Shown: in pieces, positions 44,375 through 52,477 of the stretch
Layout: each line of letters begins with the position of its first letter
How positions within the stretch are numbered: position 1 is the first letter of the stretch
DNA from: Agrobacterium tumefaciens
Lineage (GTDB): Bacteria; Pseudomonadota; Alphaproteobacteria; Rhizobiales; Rhizobiaceae
DNA length: 64,000 nucleotides
NCBI RefSeq assembly: GCF_005221325.1
Contig: NZ_CP039891.1
Coordinates: 94,105 to 158,104 of the forward strand
Direction of reading: 5' to 3'
The notes under the pieces: generated by a model
What the model saw: only the letters and a program-made list of their open reading frames with translations
Told to the model about the DNA's origin: nothing
Database searches by the model: none
Program-made: the position numbers and the translations under genes

Positions 44375-45223
44375 ATGACGATTTCAACCAATACATATGC
44401 TGTGCCCATCCCCAAGTCCAATACCGGTCGCGGCCCTTTCACAAAGGTGGCCTTTCGGCCTCCATTGCGCACATCCGGATGGATCGCAGTGATATTGTTG
44501 CTCGTGTCGTGGGAGCTCAGCGTTAGGCTCGGGTTTATCGCTCTCCCGAGCGTCCCCGCCCTTTCGAAAGTTGCGACGACCTGGTGGCTGGAAGCCAGTT
44601 CAGGACGCCTCATTAGTGAACTTGGCTCGACGCTTGGCCTGATGGCAGTTGGATATGGCCTTGCCGCAATAATCGGCATAGTTATCGGGTTGGCGATGGG
44701 GAGCAGTAAGGTCATCTGGGAGCTGCTGGAACCCTTTGTCGAGCTTTTGCGGCCACTGCCCATTTCAGCGCTTGTCCCGCTACTTATTCTCTTCCTCGGG
44801 ATCGACGCCGCTCTCAAGGTCACGGCAGTCACGCTCGGCGCGGTCTTCCCCATCCTTGTCAATACATATGCGGGTGTACGATCGGTGACCCCGACGCTTC
44901 GTGAAACAGCGAAGACATTCGAGCTGAGCCGATGGCGGACGCTGATCGCTGTCGTTTTTCCTCATGCCTCACCATACATCTTTGTCGGTCTTCGAACTTC
45001 GCTCGCCATTTCGCTCATCATCAGTGTTTTTGCGGAAATGATCGCGGGCAGCGCAGGGATGGGTTTCTTCATCCTCCAGGCGCAGCAGACATTGAGTGTA
45101 CAGAAGCTTTATGCCGGTGTTCTGACCCTGGCAGTCGTCGGATATGTGTTGAACGCACTCTTCCTGCGATTAGAAAATCTCGTTCTTCCATGGCGCGTGG
45201 ATGGACCACTTCGTCGAGCTTAG
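44375..45223 (+). CDS. ABC transporter permease, NitT/TauT type
   Basis: A 282-residue membrane protein. The cytoplasmic EAA-like loop reads 'TPTLRETAKTFELSRWRTLIAVVFPHASPYIFVGLRTSLAIS'-type sequence (conserved E and G positions), and 'GMGFFILQAQQTLSVQKLYAGV' near the end matches the paralogue at 20963. A TTG at 44363 is a possible earlier start; ATG 44375 follows GGAA. Completes the importer of this operon. Confidence 0.9.
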   Translation: MTISTNTYAVPIPKSNTGRGPFTKVAFRPPLRTSGWIAVILLLVSWELSVRLGFIALPSVPALSKVATTWWLEASSGRLISELGSTLGLMAVGYGLAAIIGIVIGLAMGSSKVIWELLEPFVELLRPLPISALVPLLILFLGIDAALKVTAVTLGAVFPILVNTYAGVRSVTPTLRETAKTFELSRWRTLIAVVFPHASPYIFVGLRTSLAISLIISVFAEMIAGSAGMGFFILQAQQTLSVQKLYAGVLTLAVVGYVLNALFLRLENLVLPWRVDGPLRRA

Positions 45224-45260
45224 CCGCGAGAACCTCGCTCCAAATTGTCAGGAGATTCAA

Positions 45261-46235
45261 ATGACCACCCTTGCTCCCCAAGCACCGGCAAAAACCGTGG
45301 GCCTCTCAAGCACCGAAGCGGAGGAGGTTGCGCTCCAAACACGCCTCAAGGCAGGTGGAAACGTCGAAACGATCGATGAGATGACTGACCGGTATCGGTT
45401 GGTTCTGAAAGCGACGATCTCCATTTCTGCCGATCTTGAGGTCATGACGCTACCCTTGCAGCACAATTCGTTTTTCAAGAGCAATTCGATCAACGAGCGC
45501 ATCGCTTTGGCTTCGGCATTGCAAGACGAGATGGGCCACGCCCAAATCATGTTTCGGCTGCTTGAGGATTTCGGAATAGACCCCTACGAGCAACTTTTCA
45601 TCAGGCGGCCTGAAGACTTCAAAACATTCTATAATCTTGAGTGGGAGCCTATTGACGCGATCTCCACGGCCGTGGGTCACATCATGGGTGACGCGGCGGG
45701 TTACATTACGACGATCGACCTAGAATCGAACTGTTCTTACGGCCCCTACAGCAGATCGCTTCGCAAAGTTAACTTCGAAGAGAACTTCCATGTGAAGCGC
45801 GGCGAGTACAGTATTCGACATTACATGGGGCTGGGTGAAGAGGTGCGTCAACGCGTTCAGGCTCAGATTGATCTGACGTTCCCACGCACGGCGGAATGGT
45901 TCGGCACGACCGACGACGTCAAGTCGCGTACAGACCAGTTGCACTATCGCGTCCGGGGACTGAGCAATGATCAACTGCGTCAGCAATGGCTGTCCAGGGT
46001 AGTGCCGTTTTGCGAGGAGGTCGGGCTGAAGGTCCCTGCCCATTTTGACGCGGAACTCGGGATTTACGTGTTGGATTACCAGCTTCCCATCCTGTTCAAC
46101 AATGAGGTCGGAAAATGGGACTTCCGCACAGTGACGTGGGAAGAGAAGAAGGCGCAGTGGAAGCGCGGCGGACCATTTAAGATCCCCGGACTGACACGCC
46201 TTCAGCAAGAGCTCTGGGGAGACGACCTTTGGTAA
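45261..46235 (+). CDS. PaaA-like catalytic subunit of an acyl-CoA diiron oxygenase
   Basis: A 324-residue ferritin-like protein homologous to PaaA, the diiron subunit of phenylacetyl-CoA 1,2-epoxidase. The match is seen block by block: iron-binding 'ALQDEMGHAQIMF' (PaaA has VQDEAGHGLY), 'SNCSYGPYSRSLRKVNFEENFHVKRGE' (PaaA has SYGPYARA...KEESFHQRQG), 'LSNDQLRQQWLSRVVPFCEEVGLKVP' and 'HFDAELGIY'. Both ExxH-type iron motifs are intact, so it is probably active on an aromatic or related acyl-CoA. AGGAG lies seven bases before ATG 45261. An N-terminal extension and the C-terminus differ from E. coli PaaA, marking a divergent branch. Neighbours supply PaaB-, PaaC- and PaaD-like partners but no PaaE. 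Confidence 0.9.
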   Translation: MTTLAPQAPAKTVGLSSTEAEEVALQTRLKAGGNVETIDEMTDRYRLVLKATISISADLEVMTLPLQHNSFFKSNSINERIALASALQDEMGHAQIMFRLLEDFGIDPYEQLFIRRPEDFKTFYNLEWEPIDAISTAVGHIMGDAAGYITTIDLESNCSYGPYSRSLRKVNFEENFHVKRGEYSIRHYMGLGEEVRQRVQAQIDLTFPRTAEWFGTTDDVKSRTDQLHYRVRGLSNDQLRQQWLSRVVPFCEEVGLKVPAHFDAELGIYVLDYQLPILFNNEVGKWDFRTVTWEEKKAQWKRGGPFKIPGLTRLQQELWGDDLW

Positions 46236-46543
46236 CGGAACTCCAGGTCAAGGCCGCACTGAGGGCCGTGCACGATCCCCACGTACCGGTTCCCATCGAG
46301 GAGATGGGCATGTTGCGCGGGATAGAGATTGCCGATGATGGGACCGTTATGGTCGAACTCGGCATCCCTTGTCTGGCTTGTCCAGGCGTCTCAATGCTGA
46401 AGAACGATATAGTTCAGGCCGTAAGCACGATTGCGGGTGTCACGGGCGTCATCGTTGACGAAGGCTGGCATCACCACTGGACGACGAGCATGATTGCGCC
46501 GGAAGCACGGGAATTCATGCGCAGAAATGGAATTCGAACATGA
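46229..46543 (+). CDS. PaaD N-terminal-half protein (DUF59/MIP18 iron-sulfur assembly domain)
   Basis: A 104-residue protein from a TTG at 46229 that overlaps the PaaA-like stop. It carries the MIP18/DUF59 fold: 'AVHDPHVPVPIEEMGMLRGIEIADDG', the conserved Cys in 'GIPCLACPGVSMLKNDIVQAV', and 'DEGWHHHWTTSMIAPEAREFMRRNGI', which aligns to '[22 protein letters not shown]' of E. coli PaaD. It stops exactly where PaaD would continue into its zinc ribbon; that part is encoded separately at 47567-47779. PaaD is thought to mature the Fe-S cluster of PaaE or the diiron site of the oxygenase. Confidence 0.88.
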   Translation: MVTELQVKAALRAVHDPHVPVPIEEMGMLRGIEIADDGTVMVELGIPCLACPGVSMLKNDIVQAVSTIAGVTGVIVDEGWHHHWTTSMIAPEAREFMRRNGIRT

Positions 46544-46806
46544 GCGAAAAGAGCGGTTTCAAGAAGATTGATACGGCCCTCGAAATCGGGCCTTCTGGGC
46601 CGACCCACTATGAAGTGTTTGCGCGTGCCGATGCAGGGGCCCAACTCGAGCATATCGGAAGTGTTGAGGCCCCGAATGTAAAGCTTGCGAAAGCGCGCGC
46701 TTGGTATCTTTTCGATCACATTTCCTGGCAGCAAATGATCATCGTTCCGTCAGTAGCGATCGTGCAGATTCATCCTGCCCGCAACCATCTCGAACCTGGA
46801 GCCTGA
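46540..46806 (+). CDS. PaaB-like small subunit of the oxygenase
   Basis: An 88-residue protein matching PaaB: 'THYEVFARADAGAQLEHIGSVEAPNVKLAKARAWYLF' corresponds to PaaB's 'LYEVFVRSKQGLSHRHVGSL-A-ALENARD' core. PaaB bridges PaaAC heterodimers in the epoxidase complex. Its ATG overlaps the stop of the preceding DUF59 gene (ATGA), showing translational coupling. Confidence 0.85.
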   Translation: MSEKSGFKKIDTALEIGPSGPTHYEVFARADAGAQLEHIGSVEAPNVKLAKARAWYLFDHISWQQMIIVPSVAIVQIHPARNHLEPGA

Positions 46807-46809
46807 ACG

Positions 46810-47580
46810 ATGTTGTCACAAAAAGCATTGGAGAAGCAGCTGTTCAGCGAGTTGCTCGCTATAGCAGATACCAAATTTGTACTTGGAAGCTGGTATTTCA
46901 TCGCTCTTCCGAACGGTCGGTCAGTGCAGGATTGGACCGCGCTTTGCGCACTAACGCAGGATCACTACGGCCACTCCCGCGCTCTTTACCGTTACTTTGC
47001 CCGGTACGGTTTCACGCGACCGGAAGCAGAGTGGCAGCGTGAAGCGGCCGACATCCGAAGCGCCCGCGTGCTCGATTATCCGCCTGAGTCCTGGGCTGAT
47101 CTCATCGTCACGGCGTATCTTGTGGAACTCGCCGTAACTTTGAGGCTAGGCTCATTTGCTGCGGCTGATGGTGACGGCGCGTTTGCGCGTCTGGCGCGCA
47201 AGATCCAAAACGAGTCGAGGTTCCACCTTGTGTATCTCGAAGGATGGCTGGACGTTTTGACGAACGGTATCGATGAGGATATTCACCGTTCGCTGCAAAA
47301 GCGCCTGAAGCTGTTTATCGAGTGGTGGGGCCCAGCGGATGTCGATGATGTGGTCCATTTGAGCGGCACCCGATCAATCGATGATACGGCACTGCTTGCC
47401 GAGTTCAGAGAACAAGTTAGCGCCGCCCTCCCGGCGTTCTCGTCGACTATCAATGAATTGACCGCTGGAAATCGTGGTGGCGCGGTCTCGGCTGAACTTC
47501 GTCGAAGTGGACGGCGGGGCATACCCGAGACGCTATATGAGCTCCTTCGCTTCAAGGAACCTGAACTTGCGGTCCCGTGA
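46810..47580 (+). CDS. PaaC-like structural subunit of the oxygenase
   Basis: A 256-residue ferritin-like helical protein homologous to PaaC, the non-catalytic partner of PaaA. 'KIQNESRFHLVYLEGWLDVLTNG' aligns with PaaC 'IKEARYHLRFSRGWLERLGNG'. 'QDHYGHSRALYRYF' sits where PaaC has 'GQARNFLSYA'. 'GRRGIPETLYELL' resembles the C-terminal GKKGLHTEHL motif. Four bases follow the PaaB-like stop. Unlike typical PaaC it retains an E/D-x-x-H-like element in 'TQDHYGH', so metal binding here cannot be dismissed. Confidence 0.85.
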   Translation: MLSQKALEKQLFSELLAIADTKFVLGSWYFIALPNGRSVQDWTALCALTQDHYGHSRALYRYFARYGFTRPEAEWQREAADIRSARVLDYPPESWADLIVTAYLVELAVTLRLGSFAAADGDGAFARLARKIQNESRFHLVYLEGWLDVLTNGIDEDIHRSLQKRLKLFIEWWGPADVDDVVHLSGTRSIDDTALLAEFREQVSAALPAFSSTINELTAGNRGGAVSAELRRSGRRGIPETLYELLRFKEPELAVP

Positions 47581-47779
47581 AACCTCTTCGAGCGTCACGA
47601 ATCCTCCTATCTCTGTTCGCTGCACCCATTGTGATGGAGACAACGTGCGCATGGAGTCGCTCTTCGGAGGGAGCGTTTCCGAGGTGCTGTATCGGTGCCT
47701 CGATTGTCGAAGCTTTTTTCATTGGGTGAAGTGGCGAGACGATCTTCGTCAAGAAGAGGAGAAGAGTTTTGGAAGATGA
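47567..47779 (+). CDS. PaaD C-terminal-half protein (zinc ribbon)
   Basis: A ~70-residue protein with four cysteines in two CxxC pairs: 'VRCTHCDGDNVRMESLFGGS' and 'VLYRCLDCRSFFHWVKW'. This aligns to the C-terminal domain of PaaD ('EVRCPRCASVHTTLISEFGS' ... 'ALYRCDSC'). The likely start is a TTG at 47567 with AAGGAA eight bases upstream, overlapping the PaaC-like stop; an ATG at 47537 is the alternative. It ends the oxygenase operon. In PaaD the zinc ribbon is fused to DUF59, so this is a gene split with the halves separated by two genes. Confidence 0.82.
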   Translation: MRSRETSSSVTNPPISVRCTHCDGDNVRMESLFGGSVSEVLYRCLDCRSFFHWVKWRDDLRQEEEKSFGR

Positions 47780-48341
47780 GCTCGCAGATCGTTAGATTGG
47801 TCGCCGTACCACAGTCAGTTGTGGCATCGCTAGCCGATTAACTGTTCAGAACCCCTGTGTGGCAATATGGCTCCAATATGACAGTGAAAAAAAGGCACGA
47901 AGTTGTTGTCTTACTTCGCCAGCACTTCGTACCTAGTGGCGTAGGCGACATTGATTATTGGCGGGACGGCGGTTACCTGTCCCGCCTGCAAGATTTCTGA
48001 GATTTCTCATGCTGCGCGAAAGCCAAAGATGCTGGTGGCAGTATCGGTTAGCGCGCCACCCTCAGACCGGCGGCCTGACGGTGTAACGTCTGTCAAATCT
48101 CTTCATCCTGAAACAGCTGCTCTGTCTTCCTGGAGCGATTTTCTCGCGCGCGCAGGCAGCTGAATCCCAGTCTGAGCCATAAATGGGACAGTTGACATTA
48201 TAGATTTCGTTTGACATCAATAATGTTCGTTCTGGGTCGTCCGGGCGCTAGTCAGGTTGACCTTCTTCCTGACCACACCGAGAAAAATGCCGTCTTGGCA
48301 CGCTGCGCGGTTCGCCTAACCATTTCCAAAAAGGAGCAGTA
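47780..48341. other. Intergenic region after the oxygenase operon
   Basis: About 560 bases without a convincing gene. It holds a GC-rich stem-loop (47960-47986) that could end the operon. Two TTGACAT repeats (48192-48198 and 48211-48217) are candidate -35 elements or a direct-repeat operator for the hydrolase gene starting at 48342. Confidence 0.4.
47960..47986 (+). terminator. Stem-loop, possible terminator of the oxygenase operon
   Basis: GGCGGGAC and GTCCCGCC form a perfect 8-base stem with an 11-base loop, 180 bases after the last oxygenase gene. There is no T-tract, so it would be an atypical or Rho-assisted terminator, or a transcript-stabilising hairpin. Confidence 0.35.
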
Positions 48342-49196
48342 ATGACCATGAATTATTCCAATGCACCAACTCGATCTGTTGATGTCGGTGGGACGCCCTT
48401 CGTTTACCGCGAGATCGGAACCCCGGGCGGCGTCCCGATCGTTTTTTTGCATCACTTTACCGCCGTGCTGGAAGACTGGGACCCACGGGTTATCGACGGT
48501 CTGGCAAAAAATCATCATGTCGTCATCTTCAACAACCGGGGCGTGGGCGGTAGTGGCGGTGAAACGCCGACGTCCGTACAGGAAATGGCCAGGGACGCTG
48601 TCGCCTTCATCGGCGCGCTGGGACATAAGACGGTTGATCTTGTCGGGTTCTCGCTCGGCGGCTTCATCGCCCAGGTGATTGCCGTTGACAATCCGGGGCT
48701 GGTGCGCAAGCTAATCTTGGCAGGTACCGGTCCTGCCGGCGCAGACTTGGCCGATGCAGCAACGCCCAACCCTCCCCTGGATTTGGAAGGCGTAATCGCC
48801 AAAGCGCAGGCGGCGGGCAAGCATCCAAAGCATCTTCTGTTTTTCACGCAGACCGCTGCGGGGCAGATGGAGGCAAACGCTTTCCTCGCGCGCCTCGATG
48901 AACGCGAGGATGATCGCGACCACGCCGTGACTCCTGAAACCATACACGCTCAAACGGAAGCGATCGGCAAATGGAATCGGGAAGCGCCAGTCGGCCTCAC
49001 GGAGTTGAACATTCCCACGCTTATCGTCAACGGCGATCGAGATGTAATGGTGCCGACGGCACGTTCTCTCGAGCTTCTCCGGCTCATTCCTGATTCACGC
49101 TTAAGCATTTATCCCGATGCTGGACACGGCGGCCTGTTCCAATTTCACGCGCTCTTCGTCGAGCAGGCTCACGGATTCCTGACCGAACCAGCCTAA
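48342..49196 (+). CDS. Alpha/beta hydrolase
   Basis: A 284-residue alpha/beta-fold hydrolase. Oxyanion region 'IVFLHHFTAVLEDW', nucleophile Ser in 'VGFSLGGFIAQ' near 105, acid in 'VNGDRDVMVPT', and His in 'PDAGHGGLFQF'. AAGGAG precedes the ATG at 48342. It points the same way as the oxygenase operon but is separated by 560 bases and probably has its own promoter. It could hydrolyse an ester, lactone or ring-cleavage product; substrate unknown. Confidence 0.88.
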   Translation: MTMNYSNAPTRSVDVGGTPFVYREIGTPGGVPIVFLHHFTAVLEDWDPRVIDGLAKNHHVVIFNNRGVGGSGGETPTSVQEMARDAVAFIGALGHKTVDLVGFSLGGFIAQVIAVDNPGLVRKLILAGTGPAGADLADAATPNPPLDLEGVIAKAQAAGKHPKHLLFFTQTAAGQMEANAFLARLDEREDDRDHAVTPETIHAQTEAIGKWNREAPVGLTELNIPTLIVNGDRDVMVPTARSLELLRLIPDSRLSIYPDAGHGGLFQFHALFVEQAHGFLTEPA

Positions 49197-49319
49197 TCTA
49201 ATGCGACGCATGAAGCGCGGCTTGTAGCTTGGTCAACGGACCCGGTTTGAGATTAGATCCTAGCTCTGCTGCGATATTCGATGGCGCGGAACCATGTCAC
49301 CTAATAGGAAAAGTCACAG

Positions 49320-49763
49320 ATGAACGAGGGACTAGCGGATTTGAGCGGACTTGATCAGGTAAGGGAACTTCTCGCTAAGGGTTTACAACCTCCCTTCGGG
49401 GAGAAACTGGCCATATCACTCATCGAAGCTGATTACGGCCACGCTGTATTCGAGGGTATGCCCGACGCCAGCGCTTATAATCCGATGGGTACTGTACACG
49501 GTGGCTACATCGCGACAATGCTGGACAGTGCGTGCGCCGTCGCCACGCATACTGGTCTGAAGCCAGGCTTCGCGTATACAACCCTCGAACTGAAAGTCTC
49601 CTTTCTCAGGCCCCTTACCGAGCGAAGTGGTGTCGTGCGTGCGGTCGGGCGGCTCGTCTCTATCGGAGGTCGTGCGGCGTTTGCAGAAGCGACGGTTCAC
49701 GACGGCGATGGCCGGTTATCGGCTACCGCGACGTCTACGCTCTTGATCTTCCAGCCCCGCTAA
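49320..49763 (+). CDS. PaaI-like hotdog-fold acyl-CoA thioesterase
   Basis: A 147-residue hotdog thioesterase. The active-site strand-helix reads 'YNPMGTVHGGYIATMLDSACAVA', with conserved Asn, HGG and the Asp/Ser of the central helix, as in PaaI and 4-hydroxybenzoyl-CoA thioesterases. 'TTLELKVSFLRPL' matches the second strand motif. PaaI removes CoA from dead-end intermediates in phenylacetate catabolism, so its place 1.5 kb downstream of the PaaA-like oxygenase suggests a housekeeping role for the same pathway. AGGAAA precedes the start. Confidence 0.88.
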   Translation: MNEGLADLSGLDQVRELLAKGLQPPFGEKLAISLIEADYGHAVFEGMPDASAYNPMGTVHGGYIATMLDSACAVATHTGLKPGFAYTTLELKVSFLRPLTERSGVVRAVGRLVSIGGRAAFAEATVHDGDGRLSATATSTLLIFQPR

Positions 49764-50050
49764 TGGCCAAGTGTCTCCACATGGCTTTCGAGTGATGACT
49801 GCGTGGAAGCGAAATTCTCAGGCAACATCGGCATCTGGCGCGGCTCTTGATCTGGAATGTGCGGAGCGTTTCGGCCTTCTGGATCATCGCATAGATTGTC
49901 GCTTCGTCTTGCTTGATGGCCCCGAACGGTGTGGTGATACGGGCGACATTCGCGTTGTCATATGGATGCCGATCTCACTAGAAATCCAGAACGGCCGCCA
50001 ATATCCAGCAGGCCGGCGACGGACGTGTCGGTCGCCGGCCGACTTCAGCT

Positions 50051-50884
50051 TTATCCCCCTGTGACACTTTTCATGGCGGCTCGCTGCATCGATCGCGGCG
50101 TCAGGCGGTTTGAGAATATAATGATGTTGTTCATCAATCCTGGGAGGACGGAAGCTTTTCCTTGTGATAGCGCGCGAAGACCACTTTCGGCGACAGGACG
50201 GGGCTTCATCGTTAGAAACCGCAGCATGCGTGAGACAGGTGCGCTTGCGGCCGAATCGAACCCGGTTTCGGTGTGTCCTGGGCAAAGGCAGGTGACCGTC
50301 ACGCCTCGAGGGCGGAGTTCGTCGTGCAAAGCTTCTCCAAACGACAACACGTAAGATTTCGTTGCTGCATAAGCGGCAAACCCGGGAACGGGCTGGAATG
50401 ACAGAATGCTTGCAATGAGGAGTATCTGACCAGACCCGCGGGTTGCCATATCCTGCCCGAAGATAAAGCTCAGTTCCGTGACCGCTGTGATGTTGAGCTG
50501 TATCATATCGGTCGTGCGCTCTAGCGGGGTGTCCAGGAAGTCGCCGTGCAACCCATACCCGGCATTGTTCACCAGAATATCGATCTGCAGCGACTGGTCG
50601 TCCAGACTGCTCTTCAAGCGAGCGGCAGCGCCAGGGGCTGCAAGATCGATCGGTTCAACAACGATCTCGACACCATATTTCTGTCGAAGCTCTATGGCGA
50701 GCTTCTCCATCGGCTCCCTGCGCCGCGCGGCGAGCACGAGATTTACGTTTTGTGCTGCCAGTAGTTCGGCATATTCAAGGCCCATGCCGCTGGAGGCGCC
50801 GGTAATCAGGGCCCGCTTCGTTGCGGCACCATTGAATTTTCTGATGAGGGAGGTTTGCGTTTCCGCGTTAGCGACGTTTTGCAT
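50051..50884 (-). CDS. Short-chain dehydrogenase (SDR) with N-terminal extension
   Basis: A 277-residue SDR. About 20 residues precede the cofactor motif 'RALITGASSGMGLEYAELLA'. NADP preference is suggested by 'LAARRREPME'. 'NNAGYGLHGDFLDTPLERT', catalytic Ser in 'IASILSFQPVPG' and Tyr-Lys in 'YAATKSYVL' are present. 'RGVTVTCLCPGHTETGF' is typical of YqjQ/DltE-like SDRs. ATG 50884 has AAAGGAAA before it. It is probably co-transcribed with the aldehyde dehydrogenase 80 bases upstream. The stub at 18315 resembles its N-terminus. Confidence 0.9.
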   Translation of the reverse strand: MQNVANAETQTSLIRKFNGAATKRALITGASSGMGLEYAELLAAQNVNLVLAARRREPMEKLAIELRQKYGVEIVVEPIDLAAPGAAARLKSSLDDQSLQIDILVNNAGYGLHGDFLDTPLERTTDMIQLNITAVTELSFIFGQDMATRGSGQILLIASILSFQPVPGFAAYAATKSYVLSFGEALHDELRPRGVTVTCLCPGHTETGFDSAASAPVSRMLRFLTMKPRPVAESGLRALSQGKASVLPGLMNNIIIFSNRLTPRSMQRAAMKSVTGG

Positions 50885-50964
50885 TTGGTTTCCTTTCAAT
50901 TAGATGGACATGTCGGCGGAGCTGACGCGAAGTCTTGCTTGTTAGCTCCTACAGGGTTTGATTT

Positions 50965-52383
50965 TTACCGGATCATGAGGTTTAGGATGCGCTCGACCAA
51001 CTTTCCGTAGGGAGGATGGAACATTTTGACGGTGTTCCACCGTCCCTGCTCATAGATACCTTTGGCATGGCTCAGTCGCCTGAAGCCCTCGACGCCGTGA
51101 TAAGCGCCTATTCCGCTTGCGCCCACGCCGCCGAAAGGCAGGTCATCCTGGGCGACATGCATGATCGTGCCGTTAATCGTAACGTTGCCTGATGTCGTGC
51201 GGTCGAGCACCTTTCGGCGTTCCGCAGAGTCTCCACCGAAATAGTAGAGAGCCAGCGGCCGCGGACGGGCGTTCACATAGGCGATCGCTTCACTGATGTC
51301 TCGATAGGAAAAGATAGGCAGAATGGGACCGAATATCTCCTGGTGAGCGATTTTCATCTCATCGGTGACGCCCAGCACTACCGTCGGCGCGAGCGTATGC
51401 GGACGGCGGGCGGCGTCACCAGGCCGGTGCCCGACCTCGATAATCTGTGCGCCGTGGGCACGGGCATCCTCGATCAGGTCGATCAGCGTCCCATACTGAC
51501 GGTCGTTGACGATGGAAGTGTAGTCCTTGCTGGTCGGACCGTCTGGATAGGCCGCCTTTGCCAGCCTGTCGAAACTCGCGACAAATGTGTCGACCTCGGA
51601 TTCGTGCACCAAGGCATAGTCGGGGGCGATGCAGGTCTGCCCACCGCTAAGAAGCTTCCCCCAGACGATATCGGACACAAAACGATCCTGAACACCGCCC
51701 TTGGCAACGATTGCCGGAGACTTCCCGCCAAGCTCCAGGGTGACCGGCACGAGATTGTCGCTCGCCGCCTTCATCACCGCGCGCCCCACTGCTGTGCTGC
51801 CGGTGAAGACAAGGTGATCGAACGGTAGGGTTGAGAAGGCCGCACCGTCACCCTCGACGAGCGCAACCTGTTCTTCCGTGAAGATTTCACCGAGCATCGA
51901 TGAAAGGAGGGCATTTGTTGCCGGCGTCACATTGGACGGCTTGAGCATGACGCGGTTCCCCGCGGCGATCGCGGTCACCACCGGCATCAGAGATAGCTGA
52001 ATTGGATAGTTCCAAGGCGAGATAACGCCAACGACGCCAACCGGCTGATACTCGATTCGGGCTCGGCCGAATTGCATCAGGAGCGAAACATGACGCCGCT
52101 CAGGCCGCATGAAGCGACGCAAGTTTTTGCTTAGATAATCGATGCCGGCGATCACTCCGAAGACCTCCATGATCGCTGTCTCGTGACGGGCACGATGCCC
52201 GAAGTCCGAAGAGACGGCCGCCTCAAGGGCCGCGCGGCGACCGATCAGTGCCTGCTTCAGTCTGGCGAGATTGGCGCGACGATCCGCGAGTGATGGCGCC
52301 CCGTCGCGGAGAAAGGCGGTTCGCTGGGCGGTGAGGATACGGCCCATGTGGTTGGCGTCGGTGAATTCTTCTATAGCGTTCAT
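50965..52383 (-). CDS. Coniferyl-aldehyde-type aldehyde dehydrogenase
   Basis: A 472-residue NAD(P)-dependent aldehyde dehydrogenase. Seen: 'GVVGVISPWNYPIQLSLMPVVTAIAAGNRVMLKPSN', catalytic Glu in 'VTLELGGKSPAIV', catalytic Cys in 'SGGQTCIAPDYAL', and 'EIFGPILPIFSY'. The 'LADRRANLARLKQALIGRRAALEAAVSSDFG' start and 'QTCIAPDY' are characteristic of the coniferyl aldehyde dehydrogenase (CalB) group, which oxidises aromatic or long-chain aldehydes. ATG 52383 has GGAG six bases upstream. It is divergent from a TetR gene. Confidence 0.92.
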   Translation of the reverse strand: MNAIEEFTDANHMGRILTAQRTAFLRDGAPSLADRRANLARLKQALIGRRAALEAAVSSDFGHRARHETAIMEVFGVIAGIDYLSKNLRRFMRPERRHVSLLMQFGRARIEYQPVGVVGVISPWNYPIQLSLMPVVTAIAAGNRVMLKPSNVTPATNALLSSMLGEIFTEEQVALVEGDGAAFSTLPFDHLVFTGSTAVGRAVMKAASDNLVPVTLELGGKSPAIVAKGGVQDRFVSDIVWGKLLSGGQTCIAPDYALVHESEVDTFVASFDRLAKAAYPDGPTSKDYTSIVNDRQYGTLIDLIEDARAHGAQIIEVGHRPGDAARRPHTLAPTVVLGVTDEMKIAHQEIFGPILPIFSYRDISEAIAYVNARPRPLALYYFGGDSAERRKVLDRTTSGNVTINGTIMHVAQDDLPFGGVGASGIGAYHGVEGFRRLSHAKGIYEQGRWNTVKMFHPPYGKLVERILNLMIR

Positions 52384-52416
52384 GGCATACTCCGATGTAG
52401 ACAAAAGCAACATGGA

Positions 52417-52430
52417 GGTCTATATAGACC
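52417..52430. promoter_or_regulatory. Perfect 14-base palindrome, probable TetR operator
   Basis: GGTCTATATAGACC lies between the divergent aldehyde dehydrogenase (start 52383) and TetR (start 52478) genes. A related half-site GTAGAC is at about 52397. Position and symmetry are those of an autoregulatory TetR operator. Confidence 0.75.
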
Positions 52431-52477
52431 GCAATGTTACCACTGTCAACAATGTATCCAAGAGAAACTTTATCGCC

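Noticed and set aside
47951..48163. 70-residue plus-strand frame with a CxxC after the oxygenase operon
   Set aside because: Lacks a good start and ribosome site and runs through the GC stem-loop; the CxxC is likely chance.
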